Source: CAZWRV01 sp964636325 (lineage in GTDB: Bacteria; Verrucomicrobiota; Lentisphaeria; Victivallales; GWF2-50-93). Taken from it: a stretch of DNA of 64,000 nt. The stretch covers positions 1 through 64,000 of the forward strand of contig CAZWRV010000006.1 in assembly GCA_964636325.1 (NCBI GenBank), read 5' to 3'. The notes beneath the pieces were generated by a model. That model was not told the DNA's origin and made no database searches. It saw only the letters and a program-made list of their open reading frames with translations. This document shows, piece by piece, positions 49,399 to 57,879 of the stretch (its first letter is position 1; the number at the start of each line of letters is the position of its first letter). The translations under genes and the position numbers were made by a program.

Positions 49399-51162
49399 TC
49401 AGCAGGCTGGCAGGACGATTGTGAACGTGCTTCCCCTGCCGGGCTCGCTCTTCACCTCGACGCGTCCGCCGTGGAGCTGGACGATGTGCTTGACGATGGA
49501 GAGGCCGAGGCCCGTCCCGCCGAGCTGGCGGCTGCGAGCCTTGTCCACGCGGTAGAAGCGCTCGAAGATGCGTGGAAGATGCTCCTCGGCTATGCCGCAG
49601 CCGTTGTCAGAGACGCTTATATGTATGCCTTCCGCGCTTTCGGCACATACGGATACCGCGCCCCCATCGGGGCTGTATTTGATGGCGTTGTCAAGGAGGT
49701 TGACAAGCGCCTGTTCCATCAGGGAGGGGTTGAGCCTGGCCTTCGAATCCTGAGGACATCTGACCGAGATCGAAATCCTCTTCTTGTCCGCCTTTTCACG
49801 GCACAGATCGACCGCGGTGCCGATAGTATCGGCCAGCGGCGAGTCGGCCAGGATGATCTTTTCCCCTGCCCCCTCCTGCTGATCCATCTTGGAGAGGCTA
49901 AGGATGTCCTCCACGATCGCATTGAGCCTGTCCGTGTGCTTCACGATGATCTTTAGGAACTTCTCCAAGTCTTTCCGCTTGACATCGTCGTCCATGAGCG
50001 TCTCGACCGACGCCTTGATCGCCGTGAGCGGAGTCTTTATCTCATGGGAGACGTTGGCGACGAATTCGCTCCTCATCTTCTCCAGCCTCCTCATCCTTGT
50101 GATGTCGTCCAGGACTAGTAGCGCGCCCGGAGCCCCTCCGCCGCCGTCAAGCGCGCTGGCCTTCACATGCATGGAGGTGCTCCCCCCGCCGTTGTAGAAC
50201 TCGATCACCTCGTCCATGGACTTCCGTCCGCCGATCGCCTTGTCGAGGAATGCCTGGAGTTCGGGATTCCGGACGACCTCGTTGAACAACCTGCCGGCAC
50301 AGTTCTCCTGGGCATTGAAAAGCTTTGCGGCCTTGGGGTTCAAGGTGATGATCCTGGATTCCCCGTCAACCGCGATCACGCCTTCGTCCATGCTCTCCAG
50401 GACGGCGGCCAGCTCGTTCCGCTGCTTGGTTATCTCCTGTATGTGGTTCCTTATCTCGCGGCCCATCATGTCCATAGTTTCGGCGAGGCTGTCAATCTCC
50501 TCCGTCCCGTAGCCGGGAAGCTTGCCTGCGGCCTCGCCCTTCGCGAACTTCGCGGCCGCACTCTTGAGCTCCTCGATCGGGGCGCTTATCCTCCTGGCTA
50601 TTGTAAGGCTGATAAGGCCGGCTACAACGGCAATCAGGATTCCGCCCAGCAGCATCTCAAGATATATGTTCCCCATGAACTTCTTCAGCGAGCTCACCAT
50701 CGCCGCCGTCCTGACCACCGCCACCGCTTTCCCCTCCGCCGGAACCGGAACGGCGTAATACATGATGTCCTGCGAGAGCGTGGTGCTGAAGCGGACCGAG
50801 CAGCCACGTCCTTCCGCAAGGGCTTGGATTATCTCGGGGCGGTCGGAGTGGTTTTCCATCAGGGCGGCGTCCTTTTCGGAATCGTAAAGCACTCTTCCGT
50901 CGGAAGCCACTACGGTAAGGCGAAGGGAATCAGGGAGGCGGTCTCTGAATATCTTCGCGAGCGCCGCACCGTCGCAGGATGCGATGGCACCGGGATGCGT
51001 CGTCCGTATCATCTCGGCAAGAGTCCTGAGCGTGGTCTCCACGTCCTTTATATGCTCGCTCTTCATCAGGATGGCCAGATACCATCCAGCCGCGAGCAGT
51101 GAAAGTATCATCATCGCCAGGAAGGCGGAATAAATCTGCGAGAAGAGCCTTTTCCTTGCCAT
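49399..51162 (-). CDS. phoR: Phosphate-responsive sensor histidine kinase PhoR
   Basis: 587 aa. Transmembrane helices at about 12-33 and 168-190 enclose a periplasmic sensor domain; then HAMP (RRISAPIEELKSAAAKFAKG), a PAS domain (NELAAVLESMDEGVIAVDGE), HisKA with ANVSHEIKTPLTAIKASVE (the phospho-accepting His) and HATPase with LLDNAIKYSPDGG, SDNGCGIAEEHLPRIFERFY and GGTGLGLSIVKHI. The extended periplasmic domain differs from the short E. coli PhoR. It follows phoB by three bases, and the Pst genes adjoin, so the assignment to phosphate is well supported by context. Confidence 0.92.
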   Translation of the reverse strand: MARKRLFSQIYSAFLAMMILSLLAAGWYLAILMKSEHIKDVETTLRTLAEMIRTTHPGAIASCDGAALAKIFRDRLPDSLRLTVVASDGRVLYDSEKDAALMENHSDRPEIIQALAEGRGCSVRFSTTLSQDIMYYAVPVPAEGKAVAVVRTAAMVSSLKKFMGNIYLEMLLGGILIAVVAGLISLTIARRISAPIEELKSAAAKFAKGEAAGKLPGYGTEEIDSLAETMDMMGREIRNHIQEITKQRNELAAVLESMDEGVIAVDGESRIITLNPKAAKLFNAQENCAGRLFNEVVRNPELQAFLDKAIGGRKSMDEVIEFYNGGGSTSMHVKASALDGGGGAPGALLVLDDITRMRRLEKMRSEFVANVSHEIKTPLTAIKASVETLMDDDVKRKDLEKFLKIIVKHTDRLNAIVEDILSLSKMDQQEGAGEKIILADSPLADTIGTAVDLCREKADKKRISISVRCPQDSKARLNPSLMEQALVNLLDNAIKYSPDGGAVSVCAESAEGIHISVSDNGCGIAEEHLPRIFERFYRVDKARSRQLGGTGLGLSIVKHIVQLHGGRVEVKSEPGRGSTFTIVLPAC

Positions 51163-51165
51163 GCG

Positions 51166-51855
51166 TCAGTCCCGGTATTTGTAGCCGACCCCGCGGATCG
51201 TCTCGATGCTGTCCGCGACGGCGCCGAGCTTCTTCCTGAGCCCGGTGATCTGGACGTCCACAGCCCTTTCCGTGACCGGATATCCGTCCCCCTTCACTCC
51301 GCTCACTATCTGCGACCTGGTGAAGACCCAGCCGGGCCTCCGGGCAAGAAGCAGAAGTATCTCGAATTCGGTGAACGTAAGTTCGACCGGCCTGCCGGAG
51401 ACGAGGACCTCCCTCCGGCCGGGATCTATCACTAGATTCTCCCTCTTGACGACGTTGTCGGCGCTTGCGGAGGATGCCGTGGAAGACTTCCTGAGCGCGG
51501 CCTTGACCCTCGCGAGAAGAACCTTGGGGCTGAACGGCTTAGTGATGTAGTCATCCGCCCCCATTTCAAGGCCGCTGACGATGTCCGACTCGTCCCCTTT
51601 CGCGGTGAGCATGAGAACCGGGATGTGGCGGGTCTTGCTGTCACCCTTCAGCGTCCTGCATACGTCCATCCCGTCCATTCCGGGAAGCATGAGGTCCAGT
51701 ATCACCAGGTCGGGAAGCTTGTCGGCCGCCTTCCTGAGGCAGTCCTCCCCGTTTTCGACGCATATGACCTTGTAGCCCTCCCGCTCGAGGTTGTATCTCA
51801 CAAGCTCGAGTATGTCCGTCTCGTCGTCGACAACCAGAATCTTGGCCTTGGACAT
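51166..51855 (-). CDS. phoB: Response regulator PhoB (OmpR/PhoB family)
   Basis: 229 aa. Receiver: AKILVVDDETDILELVRYNL, LVILDLMLPGMDGMDVCRTL (phospho-Asp about 53), PVLMLTAKGDESD, GADDYITKPFSPKVLLARV. Winged-helix domain: FTEFEILLLLARRPGWVFTR, ERAVDVQITGLRKKLG, IETIRGVGYKYRD. ATG 51855 lies 8 bases after AGGAGG; an in-frame TTG two codons earlier is less likely. It should bind the Pho boxes at 49108-49135 and 52000-52027. Confidence 0.94.
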   Translation of the reverse strand: MSKAKILVVDDETDILELVRYNLEREGYKVICVENGEDCLRKAADKLPDLVILDLMLPGMDGMDVCRTLKGDSKTRHIPVLMLTAKGDESDIVSGLEMGADDYITKPFSPKVLLARVKAALRKSSTASSASADNVVKRENLVIDPGRREVLVSGRPVELTFTEFEILLLLARRPGWVFTRSQIVSGVKGDGYPVTERAVDVQITGLRKKLGAVADSIETIRGVGYKYRD

Positions 51856-51999
51856 CGGCAATTCCTCCTGTCGAAATTTTTCTCCTAATGAAAGGCGCAG
51901 CTCTCATCAACACCCGCCTTCAATCCGCATGCGCGCATAACTTCAGCCTGATGGTACAGGCAACATAACTATGACTGCAATTATCTGCAGTTCAACCGC

Positions 52000-52027
52000 C
52001 TAACGCAATTCTAACGCTCTTTTAACA
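52000..52027 (+). promoter_or_regulatory. Pho box-like repeats upstream of phoB
   Basis: CTAACG (52000-52005), CTAACG (52011-52016) and TTAACA (52022-52027) are direct repeats with an exact 11-bp period. They lie about 145 bases upstream of phoB and overlap the stop codon of the glycosyltransferase gene. The repeats point away from phoB, unlike those at pstS, so autoregulation is plausible but not certain. Confidence 0.55.
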
Positions 52028-53260
52028 CGGCCTTAGCGCCCGGGCGTCCACGCCCATGGCGGCAAGCGCGGCCGCTGCATCCTCTACAAGGAGCCTTGGA
52101 TATTTTTCCGGTCTGCGAATTTCGCAGAAATGGATGAACTGCAGGGTCTTCAGCGCGTCGAACCAGGTGTGGAAGGCCCATCTGATCTTCGTCTCGCGCC
52201 GCGGAGTGTTTTCGAGTATCTTCGGCCAGTCGCCCATGAAGCGTTCGGACTCGAGGAACTCGGCGGCCTCTTCCGGGAGGGAAACCAGCCAGCGCCTGAC
52301 AGCCTCCGCACTTCCGAGCGATTCAAGGCAGGCGCCCCTGAGAATCGCGCCCAGCACCTTGAACACGGCCGGATTGAAAGCCTTCAGCTCCTTGCCCTTG
52401 GAGAGGAGCGACAGCTCGGGCCCCGTCCCGAACGGAACCCGGTCTGAGGCACGCGCCGACGGATGCACGCATGTCCCTGCTGCAAAGCCAATGCCGGCAA
52501 TCTTGCGGAGCGCCTGCAGGAAGTAGAAGTCCTCTCCGCCGCGCCTCCTCCTCATCCCTCCTGCCCTCACATATTCCCGCGCCCTTACTGCGAAGGCCGA
52601 GCCCAAGGAATGATACGCATACGGCGAGGCCGCAAGACGCAGGCCCTCCGCATAGCATCTCATGAAAAGCTCGTAGGCCTTTACGGCCGCGTCCTCCTGC
52701 CTGGTACGCCCCGGCTGATGCGAAAACGCGATCACTGCGCCGCCGGAATCCGGATTCGAACGGAAATGCTCGACGACCTCGCCAAGGTAGTTGCCCTCTA
52801 CAATAGTGTCCGCGTCAAGCGAGAAAATAAGCGGATCGGACTCCCAATCAAGAAAACAAAGGGAGAGATCCATCCCGATCTTCCTTGCCCCGCCTACACC
52901 GTCCTTCTCAGGAACTTCCAGTCCCGGAGCCGACGCGTCCACCAAGCCGAGGTTCAGGCGGCGGTTCAGCTCCGCGTCCGAATCCAGGATTTCAAGCAGG
53001 CGCCGGTTTTCCGCGAACTTCGCAGGATCGCATTTCCCGCACGGCGGATTGTTCACCACCACCGCCACAAGCGTCTCGCGCAGAAGTTCAGGGGGATTTC
53101 CCGCGAGGCTCCGCAGCGTCGCCGGAAGAAAATCCAGCTCCGCGTACGCGGGGATCACGACGGCATTACGGAATTTCCTGCCGCTGAATTCACGGCGGAA
53201 AGACCGGCGCCCGCCGCACCGGGATAGATATTTCCGCAGAGGCCCGTCATCCAAGTTCAC
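52022..53260 (-). CDS. Family 2 glycosyltransferase
   Basis: 412 aa. The GT-A fold starts with AVVIPAYAELDFLPATLRSL; the metal-binding Asp-x-Asp is in PLIFSLDADTIVEGNYL; GGARKIGMDLSL and the later GSAFAVRAREYVRAGGM and GGEDFYFLQAL are acceptor-side motifs of GT2 enzymes. No transmembrane helix is seen, so it is cytoplasmic or peripheral. The start is GTG, with GAGGAG six bases upstream inside the end of a family E repeat. Acceptor and donor are unknown. It precedes phoB on the same strand by about 165 bases. Confidence 0.87.
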   Translation of the reverse strand: MNLDDGPLRKYLSRCGGRRSFRREFSGRKFRNAVVIPAYAELDFLPATLRSLAGNPPELLRETLVAVVVNNPPCGKCDPAKFAENRRLLEILDSDAELNRRLNLGLVDASAPGLEVPEKDGVGGARKIGMDLSLCFLDWESDPLIFSLDADTIVEGNYLGEVVEHFRSNPDSGGAVIAFSHQPGRTRQEDAAVKAYELFMRCYAEGLRLAASPYAYHSLGSAFAVRAREYVRAGGMRRRRGGEDFYFLQALRKIAGIGFAAGTCVHPSARASDRVPFGTGPELSLLSKGKELKAFNPAVFKVLGAILRGACLESLGSAEAVRRWLVSLPEEAAEFLESERFMGDWPKILENTPRRETKIRWAFHTWFDALKTLQFIHFCEIRRPEKYPRLLVEDAAAALAAMGVDARALRPC

Positions 53261-53396
53261 GGAAAACTCCTCTGAAACTCGAACATCTTGATCGCGATCT
53301 TCCTCGCTATCTCCGTCGCCTTCCGGAGGGTTGAGGCAAGCTCAACCGCGGCGGAGCACGGCTCCGCCCTCCATCGAATTTCCCGCCGACAAACTA
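53261..53396. repeat. Composite palindromic repeat (family E)
   Basis: Starts with CTCCTCTGAAACTCGAAC and continues with GGAGGGTTGAGGCAAGC, TCAACCGCGGCGGAGCACGG and CTCCGCCCTCCATCGAA before a CCCGCCGACAAACT end. It fills the whole spacer between the glycosyltransferase and the GH20-like gene. Its left end provides the Shine-Dalgarno of the glycosyltransferase. Confidence 0.8.
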
Positions 53397-53398
53397 TC

Positions 53399-55387
53399 TC
53401 AAACACTGAGCGTAACAGAATTCTCAAGGTTGAAATCCTCGGGTGCTGGCAGGCCCTTGGACGGTGCCTTGGTGCCAAGCAGGGCCCATCCGCCCTTCGC
53501 GAACTTGTCCGCATTGACAACCCTTCCATTCTTTTCTTCGAGCTTCCAGGCCTTCCGCTCCTCGGCGCCGTCGATGAGCAGCGGAGCGCCGACGAGGAAT
53601 TCGCCGATGCCAGTAGATGAAATTTTCACGAAGAGCTTCGAGCCGGAAACGAATCCGTACAGCGGTATCGAATGCTTCCTGATGAAATCTGTGTCCGGAC
53701 GGCCGGCCTCGGCGGAGAATTCCAACGTATACAGCCTGTGGATCATTTTGTAATCCTTGCCGTCGGACGAGACTTCCACCTTCATGCCCTGCAGGCAGGG
53801 CTTCCGCGTACGGACAGTTATGAAAAGATGCATCTCTCCAAGCAGCTGGGAAGGAGAGATTATTGCCTCCGGTTCTTTCCCGCACGAAGCCAGGAAGTCC
53901 GTCAGTCTTTTTAATTCGGCGAGGTCCCCAAGGATGCATTTTTCGAGCTGGTTCTCGGCATCTGCGAATCTCGCGGACTTCCATAGCGCCCTCGTCGCCG
54001 CCAATGCCGTTTTGGCCATTGCCTGTGCGTCTTCCACGAGGCGAGATATCTGCCCCAGTTTTTTCCGGACTTCCCGAATCTTGCCGGCGGCAAAGGCCTT
54101 CCTCGCGTCGAAGACAAGGCCGGAACCGGTTGAAGAAAGCCTCTCCTTGACAAGGTGATAGCGCCTGATGTCGAAGATTTCCGAGAACAGCGCCGGAGGC
54201 TTTATCGCGCTCAGACGTTTGCGTGCGGCCTCGTATCCCTTTGCGAGCTCCGCAAGATTGCCGTCCTTGCCGAGCGACGCAGTCTTTATGAGCCTGTCCC
54301 TGACGATCTGATAGCGCCAGTAGCCGCATATCTGATCCCTGTTCAGCATTTCCACCAGCCACATCATCTTCGGCCCCTTCTTCCCATAGACCCGGGCCAG
54401 CCCGTGCTCCATCATCTGGGCGGAGCTTGAGACTTTCGGCTCAAGCCATAGATCCGCGACGGCCGCGTTGACCAGGAAGTTCGCCTCGCACGGTGCGAAT
54501 GTGGGCGACCAAGATGTCACCGCCATGCCCTTGCAGCCGGACTTGCATCCATAGTCCCACCAGGATCTGATATTCTCGATCCGGTCGAGGAACGGCGGGT
54601 ACGTCTCGCAGATGAAGGGGCCGTTGTTGGGGCAGGCCCACGCTTCAAGCGACGCCTTCCTCAAGAGACCTGCGGAGTCCACCTCGCGGAAGTTGAAAAG
54701 CTCGACCCGCGGATACTTCTTGAACGGATAATAATACCAGTCGAAGACCGCCACGTCCTTCGGGATCGCCGATATGATTTCAGGGAAATAGTAGAACATG
54801 TCTCCCCACACGGCCATGCGGAGCCCGAGCGAGGCAACCATGTCCCTGAGCCTGATCAAATGCTTCAGATAGATCCTTCCGCGGCCTATGTCCGCGGCTT
54901 TCTCCCTGCACAGGGAGCATATCCCGAGATCTAGCGACTCGTCCAGGCTGACATGCAGGTATCCGGAACTGCAGAACGGCGCGACGTCCTTGAAAAGGTC
55001 GTCAAGGATCTCATAGCTCTCCTCGAGGGATGGGCATATCTGTCCAGATGTCACGGGAAGGCCGTCGGCGCCCATGGTCTCCCGTTTTTCACCGAGATGC
55101 CGATACTTCGGATGCTTCAAGAGATAGCCCGTATGCCCCAGCGCCGGGACTACAGGCATCAAATCCATGCCGTTCCGGGCGGCCGCCTTCGAAATCCGCT
55201 CCAACGTCTTCGGCGTATATGCGTGCTTCTGAGCGAACTCCGGATGGGATGGAAAGCGGAAGGCGTCCTCCAGGTAGAGCATCAAAGTCCCGTAGCCCCA
55301 GTCCGCGTGCGGCGGAATCCATTTCTCCACGAAGTCCGGCCTCTCCAGCTGCCGTCCGAGATCGATCTGATACGCCTTACGTTCCAT
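53399..55387 (-). CDS. GH20-like glycoside hydrolase (hexosaminidase-type barrel)
   Basis: 662 aa. The N-terminal two-thirds is a TIM barrel resembling beta-N-acetylhexosaminidases: WGYGTLMLYLEDAFRFPSHP, NGMDLMPVVPALGHTGYLLK, ICPSLEESYEILDDLFKDV, and YLHVSLDESLDLG, where an Asp-Glu pair stands at the place of the GH20 catalytic dyad, then RMAVWGDMFYYFPEI. The last 250 residues include helical and beta regions with no family I can name. No signal peptide is seen. It probably removes a terminal HexNAc or a related residue. GGAGG precedes the ATG. Confidence 0.78.
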   Translation of the reverse strand: MERKAYQIDLGRQLERPDFVEKWIPPHADWGYGTLMLYLEDAFRFPSHPEFAQKHAYTPKTLERISKAAARNGMDLMPVVPALGHTGYLLKHPKYRHLGEKRETMGADGLPVTSGQICPSLEESYEILDDLFKDVAPFCSSGYLHVSLDESLDLGICSLCREKAADIGRGRIYLKHLIRLRDMVASLGLRMAVWGDMFYYFPEIISAIPKDVAVFDWYYYPFKKYPRVELFNFREVDSAGLLRKASLEAWACPNNGPFICETYPPFLDRIENIRSWWDYGCKSGCKGMAVTSWSPTFAPCEANFLVNAAVADLWLEPKVSSSAQMMEHGLARVYGKKGPKMMWLVEMLNRDQICGYWRYQIVRDRLIKTASLGKDGNLAELAKGYEAARKRLSAIKPPALFSEIFDIRRYHLVKERLSSTGSGLVFDARKAFAAGKIREVRKKLGQISRLVEDAQAMAKTALAATRALWKSARFADAENQLEKCILGDLAELKRLTDFLASCGKEPEAIISPSQLLGEMHLFITVRTRKPCLQGMKVEVSSDGKDYKMIHRLYTLEFSAEAGRPDTDFIRKHSIPLYGFVSGSKLFVKISSTGIGEFLVGAPLLIDGAEERKAWKLEEKNGRVVNADKFAKGGWALLGTKAPSKGLPAPEDFNLENSVTLSV

Positions 55388-55432
55388 GTTTCAAACCTCC
55401 GAGTTGGTTCAGTGATCAGTAATCAGTTATGA

Positions 55433-55535
55433 GTCATTGGTGTCGGGAAAATGAAAAAGCTGCTATCTCTTGAGTTTTGCTAATTCTGCTGAAACCTGAC
55501 ACCTGGGATGCAAAACTTAGTTTTGCAATCACCTC
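55433..55535. repeat. Spacer repeat (family C), copy 2
   Basis: Inverted relative of 30499-30603. The best-conserved part, 55498-55535, matches 37 of 38 positions and contains the perfect stem GCAAAAC/GTTTTGC around TTA. The left part includes GCTGCTATCTCTTGAG and GAAACCTGACACCTGG. The divergent spacer 55536-55621 contains no other feature I can support. Confidence 0.75.
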
Positions 55536-55621
55536 AACTGATAATTGTTTATTGGCAAATGTCGTCTAATATATTGCGCCGGATACGATTTATAACCGAA
55601 ACGGGGATAAAAGTTCACACT

Positions 55622-56788
55622 ATGAGCGTTTTTCTTGGAATAGGGCTGGGACCGATACAGACGGGGATTTTCCTTTCCGGCGCCGCGAAGGGCGGCTTCG
55701 ACAGGATAGTCGTCGCGGAGGTCGACGCGAAACTCTGCGAGGCCGTGAGGAAAGGCAACGGGAGGATTGCGATCAACATCGCAGGCCGCAGAGCAGTCAG
55801 CGTCGAGGAGATGGCCGGCGTCGAGATTTTAAATCCGAGCGACACGCAGGAACTCGCAAAGCTGCATGACGCGGCGGCGGCGGCGGACGAAATCGCCACC
55901 GCCCTTCCGAGCGTCAAGTTCTACAGGAACATCGCGCCATGGCTTTCAGAAGGCTTCCGCAAGAACCCGGACCGCAGGAGGTTCATCTACACCTCCGAGA
56001 ACGACAACCATGCCGCCGAGATACTGGCCGAGATGCTCGGCCGCGAATTCCGCAGCACTTTCTGCCTCAACACCGTCATCGGAAAGATGAGCGGCGTCGT
56101 CGACGCCGAAGGATGCGCCAGGCGCGGCCTCAGGAAGCTCACTCCCTCCGCCGACCGCGGCCACCTCGTCGAGGAGTTCAGCAAGATACTCATAAGCTCC
56201 TGCCCCGGCGTCGAGGAAAGGCGGATGAAAGGGCTCCATGTCAAGAATGACCTCCTCCCCTTCGAGGAGGCCAAGCTCTACGGCCACAACGCCATACACG
56301 TCCTCCTCGGCCTCCATGCCATAGAAAAAGGCCTTGAATACATGTATCAGCTCCGCGAGCATCCGTCACTGATGCGGGACGCCAGGACCGCCTTCATCGA
56401 CGAATGCGGCAGGGCGCTGCGCAAGAAATGGAAGGGCGTGGACACTCTCTTCACGGAGGCAGGATTCATGGAGTATGCGGACGATCTCCTGGAACGGATG
56501 ACCAATCCTCTGCTTGAAGACAAGGTCGACCGCATCTGCCGCGACCTCAGCCGCAAGCTCGGCTGGAAGGACCGCATCGTCGGGACGATCAGGCTGGTGC
56601 TCGACCAGGGATTCAAGCCCGACAAGCTTCTCGCCGGCGCGCGCATCGCCGCTGAAAAGGCTTTCGGCGCAGACAGGGCGCTAGTCTCCGGCGGCCTCGA
56701 AAAGCTCTGGGCCGAGGACAATGCCCCCAGGCAGGAAATGGAAAGATTGCTGAGCCTGCTGGCCCGAACTTGCATTATCCCGGGATAG
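55622..56788 (+). CDS. Mannitol-1-phosphate 5-dehydrogenase-like polyol dehydrogenase
   Basis: 388 aa from ATG 55622 (MSVFLGIGLGPIQTGIF); the open frame from 55508 begins in the family C repeat. The N-terminal Rossmann-like domain has GIGLGPIQTGIFLSGAAKGG; the C-terminal domain has EEAKLYGHNAIHVLLGL, in which Lys, Asn and His match the KxxxxNxxH catalytic pattern of long-chain polyol dehydrogenases (MtlD, mannitol 2-dehydrogenase). FIYTSENDNHAAEILAEML is the usual central block. It oxidises a sugar alcohol or its phosphate with NAD(P). Substrate not determinable. Confidence 0.85.
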   Translation: MSVFLGIGLGPIQTGIFLSGAAKGGFDRIVVAEVDAKLCEAVRKGNGRIAINIAGRRAVSVEEMAGVEILNPSDTQELAKLHDAAAAADEIATALPSVKFYRNIAPWLSEGFRKNPDRRRFIYTSENDNHAAEILAEMLGREFRSTFCLNTVIGKMSGVVDAEGCARRGLRKLTPSADRGHLVEEFSKILISSCPGVEERRMKGLHVKNDLLPFEEAKLYGHNAIHVLLGLHAIEKGLEYMYQLREHPSLMRDARTAFIDECGRALRKKWKGVDTLFTEAGFMEYADDLLERMTNPLLEDKVDRICRDLSRKLGWKDRIVGTIRLVLDQGFKPDKLLAGARIAAEKAFGADRALVSGGLEKLWAEDNAPRQEMERLLSLLARTCIIPG

Positions 56789-56858
56789 GCTGATTTCCGA
56801 TTAGGGCATATGTCCTATGCCCTAATCGGAAATGGCCTCATCGGCGTTTCTCCCTTCA

Positions 56859-57878
56859 TTACTCGGTGTATACTTCCTGCCCATTGGCCTTCCTGACCTG
56901 TTTCGCCTCTGCATTCTTTTCCGGCCTGCAGCTGTAAATGGAAAGAAAGCGCCTGTCTACAAGGCCTCTTTTCTCAAGATGTTCGAGGCAGGCTCGGAAG
57001 CATCCTCTGGCCCCGCAATATGCGCAGGACTTCGTCAGGTTTCCGACGAGTCCGAAGATCGGATGCGGATACTTCGCCTGAACTTCTCGCGCGGCCGCGC
57101 CGCCAAGCGCGTAGTCCGAGGTGTCGTCCTTCGATTCCTTGCGCAGCCTTTCATACTTCATGTCGATCTCCGAGACGTCGAAATCCTCCGGCGGCCTGGG
57201 ATGAGTCTCCTTCGTCCCGCCATGGTGCGCCTTCGTGCAGAGGAACATGTCGACCTTCGCATGGGTGATGGTCCGCCCGTCTATCTTAAGGGAGACGCTT
57301 TCCTTCTTGGGTATTGCCTTTCCGGGGCATGCCCGGACGCACGCCATGCATTTGTCGCAGATCTCTCCGATCTGCAGGGGATCCGAGGGAAGTTCCGCGT
57401 CGGTGAGGACGATTCCGAAACGCTGCAGCGGACCGAACTTCTTGCTAAGGAAGACCTTGGACCATCCGAACTCGCCGAGGCCTGCGGCGACCGCGGCAGT
57501 CCGGTGGCACATGATCGGCTCCTGGTGGGGAGTTCCCGTCCATTGGATCACCGGAACGGCGGAATATCCATGATCCTCGATCCAGCATGACACCTTCTGG
57601 CGGGCGTCGCGCATGAACCACTCGTTTATCCCGCCGTAGCCGTGGGCGTTGTACGGTATGTGCATCCCCTCGTCGAGGGACTCCATAAGGCCTCTCAGAA
57701 CCCTGATCCCGAGCACTACGGCGGTCTTTGTCTTCGGGTATATGTTCCTCGGATGGAACTCCTCGGGCGCCTCCGCGAACCTCTCGATCCCGGCAAACCC
57801 GATCATGTCTATTCCCTGCTTCAGCGCGAACTTGCGCAGTTCCTTCTTCAACTCGCCGGCCTTTTTCATAATTCCCAT
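56859..57878 (-). CDS. QueG-like 4Fe-4S corrinoid-type reductase
   Basis: 339 aa. The N-terminal domain (QGIDMIGFAGIERFAEAPEE, KTAVVLGIRV) and the central QEPIMCHRTAAVAAGLGEFGW resemble epoxyqueuosine reductase QueG and reductive-dehalogenase-like proteins. A canonical cluster motif CDKCMACVRACPGKAIP and a second CAYCGARGCFRAC give two 4Fe-4S sites. The middle segment (about 215-270) is longer than in QueG, so a specialised reductase is as likely as tRNA queuosine synthesis. AAGGAG precedes the ATG; the alpha-galactosidase gene upstream ends one base before it. Confidence 0.8.
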   Translation of the reverse strand: MGIMKKAGELKKELRKFALKQGIDMIGFAGIERFAEAPEEFHPRNIYPKTKTAVVLGIRVLRGLMESLDEGMHIPYNAHGYGGINEWFMRDARQKVSCWIEDHGYSAVPVIQWTGTPHQEPIMCHRTAAVAAGLGEFGWSKVFLSKKFGPLQRFGIVLTDAELPSDPLQIGEICDKCMACVRACPGKAIPKKESVSLKIDGRTITHAKVDMFLCTKAHHGGTKETHPRPPEDFDVSEIDMKYERLRKESKDDTSDYALGGAAAREVQAKYPHPIFGLVGNLTKSCAYCGARGCFRACLEHLEKRGLVDRRFLSIYSCRPEKNAEAKQVRKANGQEVYTE

Positions 57879-57879
57879 T

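Noticed and set aside
50167..51102. Long plus-strand ORF opposite phoR
   Set aside because: Composition is typical of an antisense frame, and phoR is unambiguous on the other strand.
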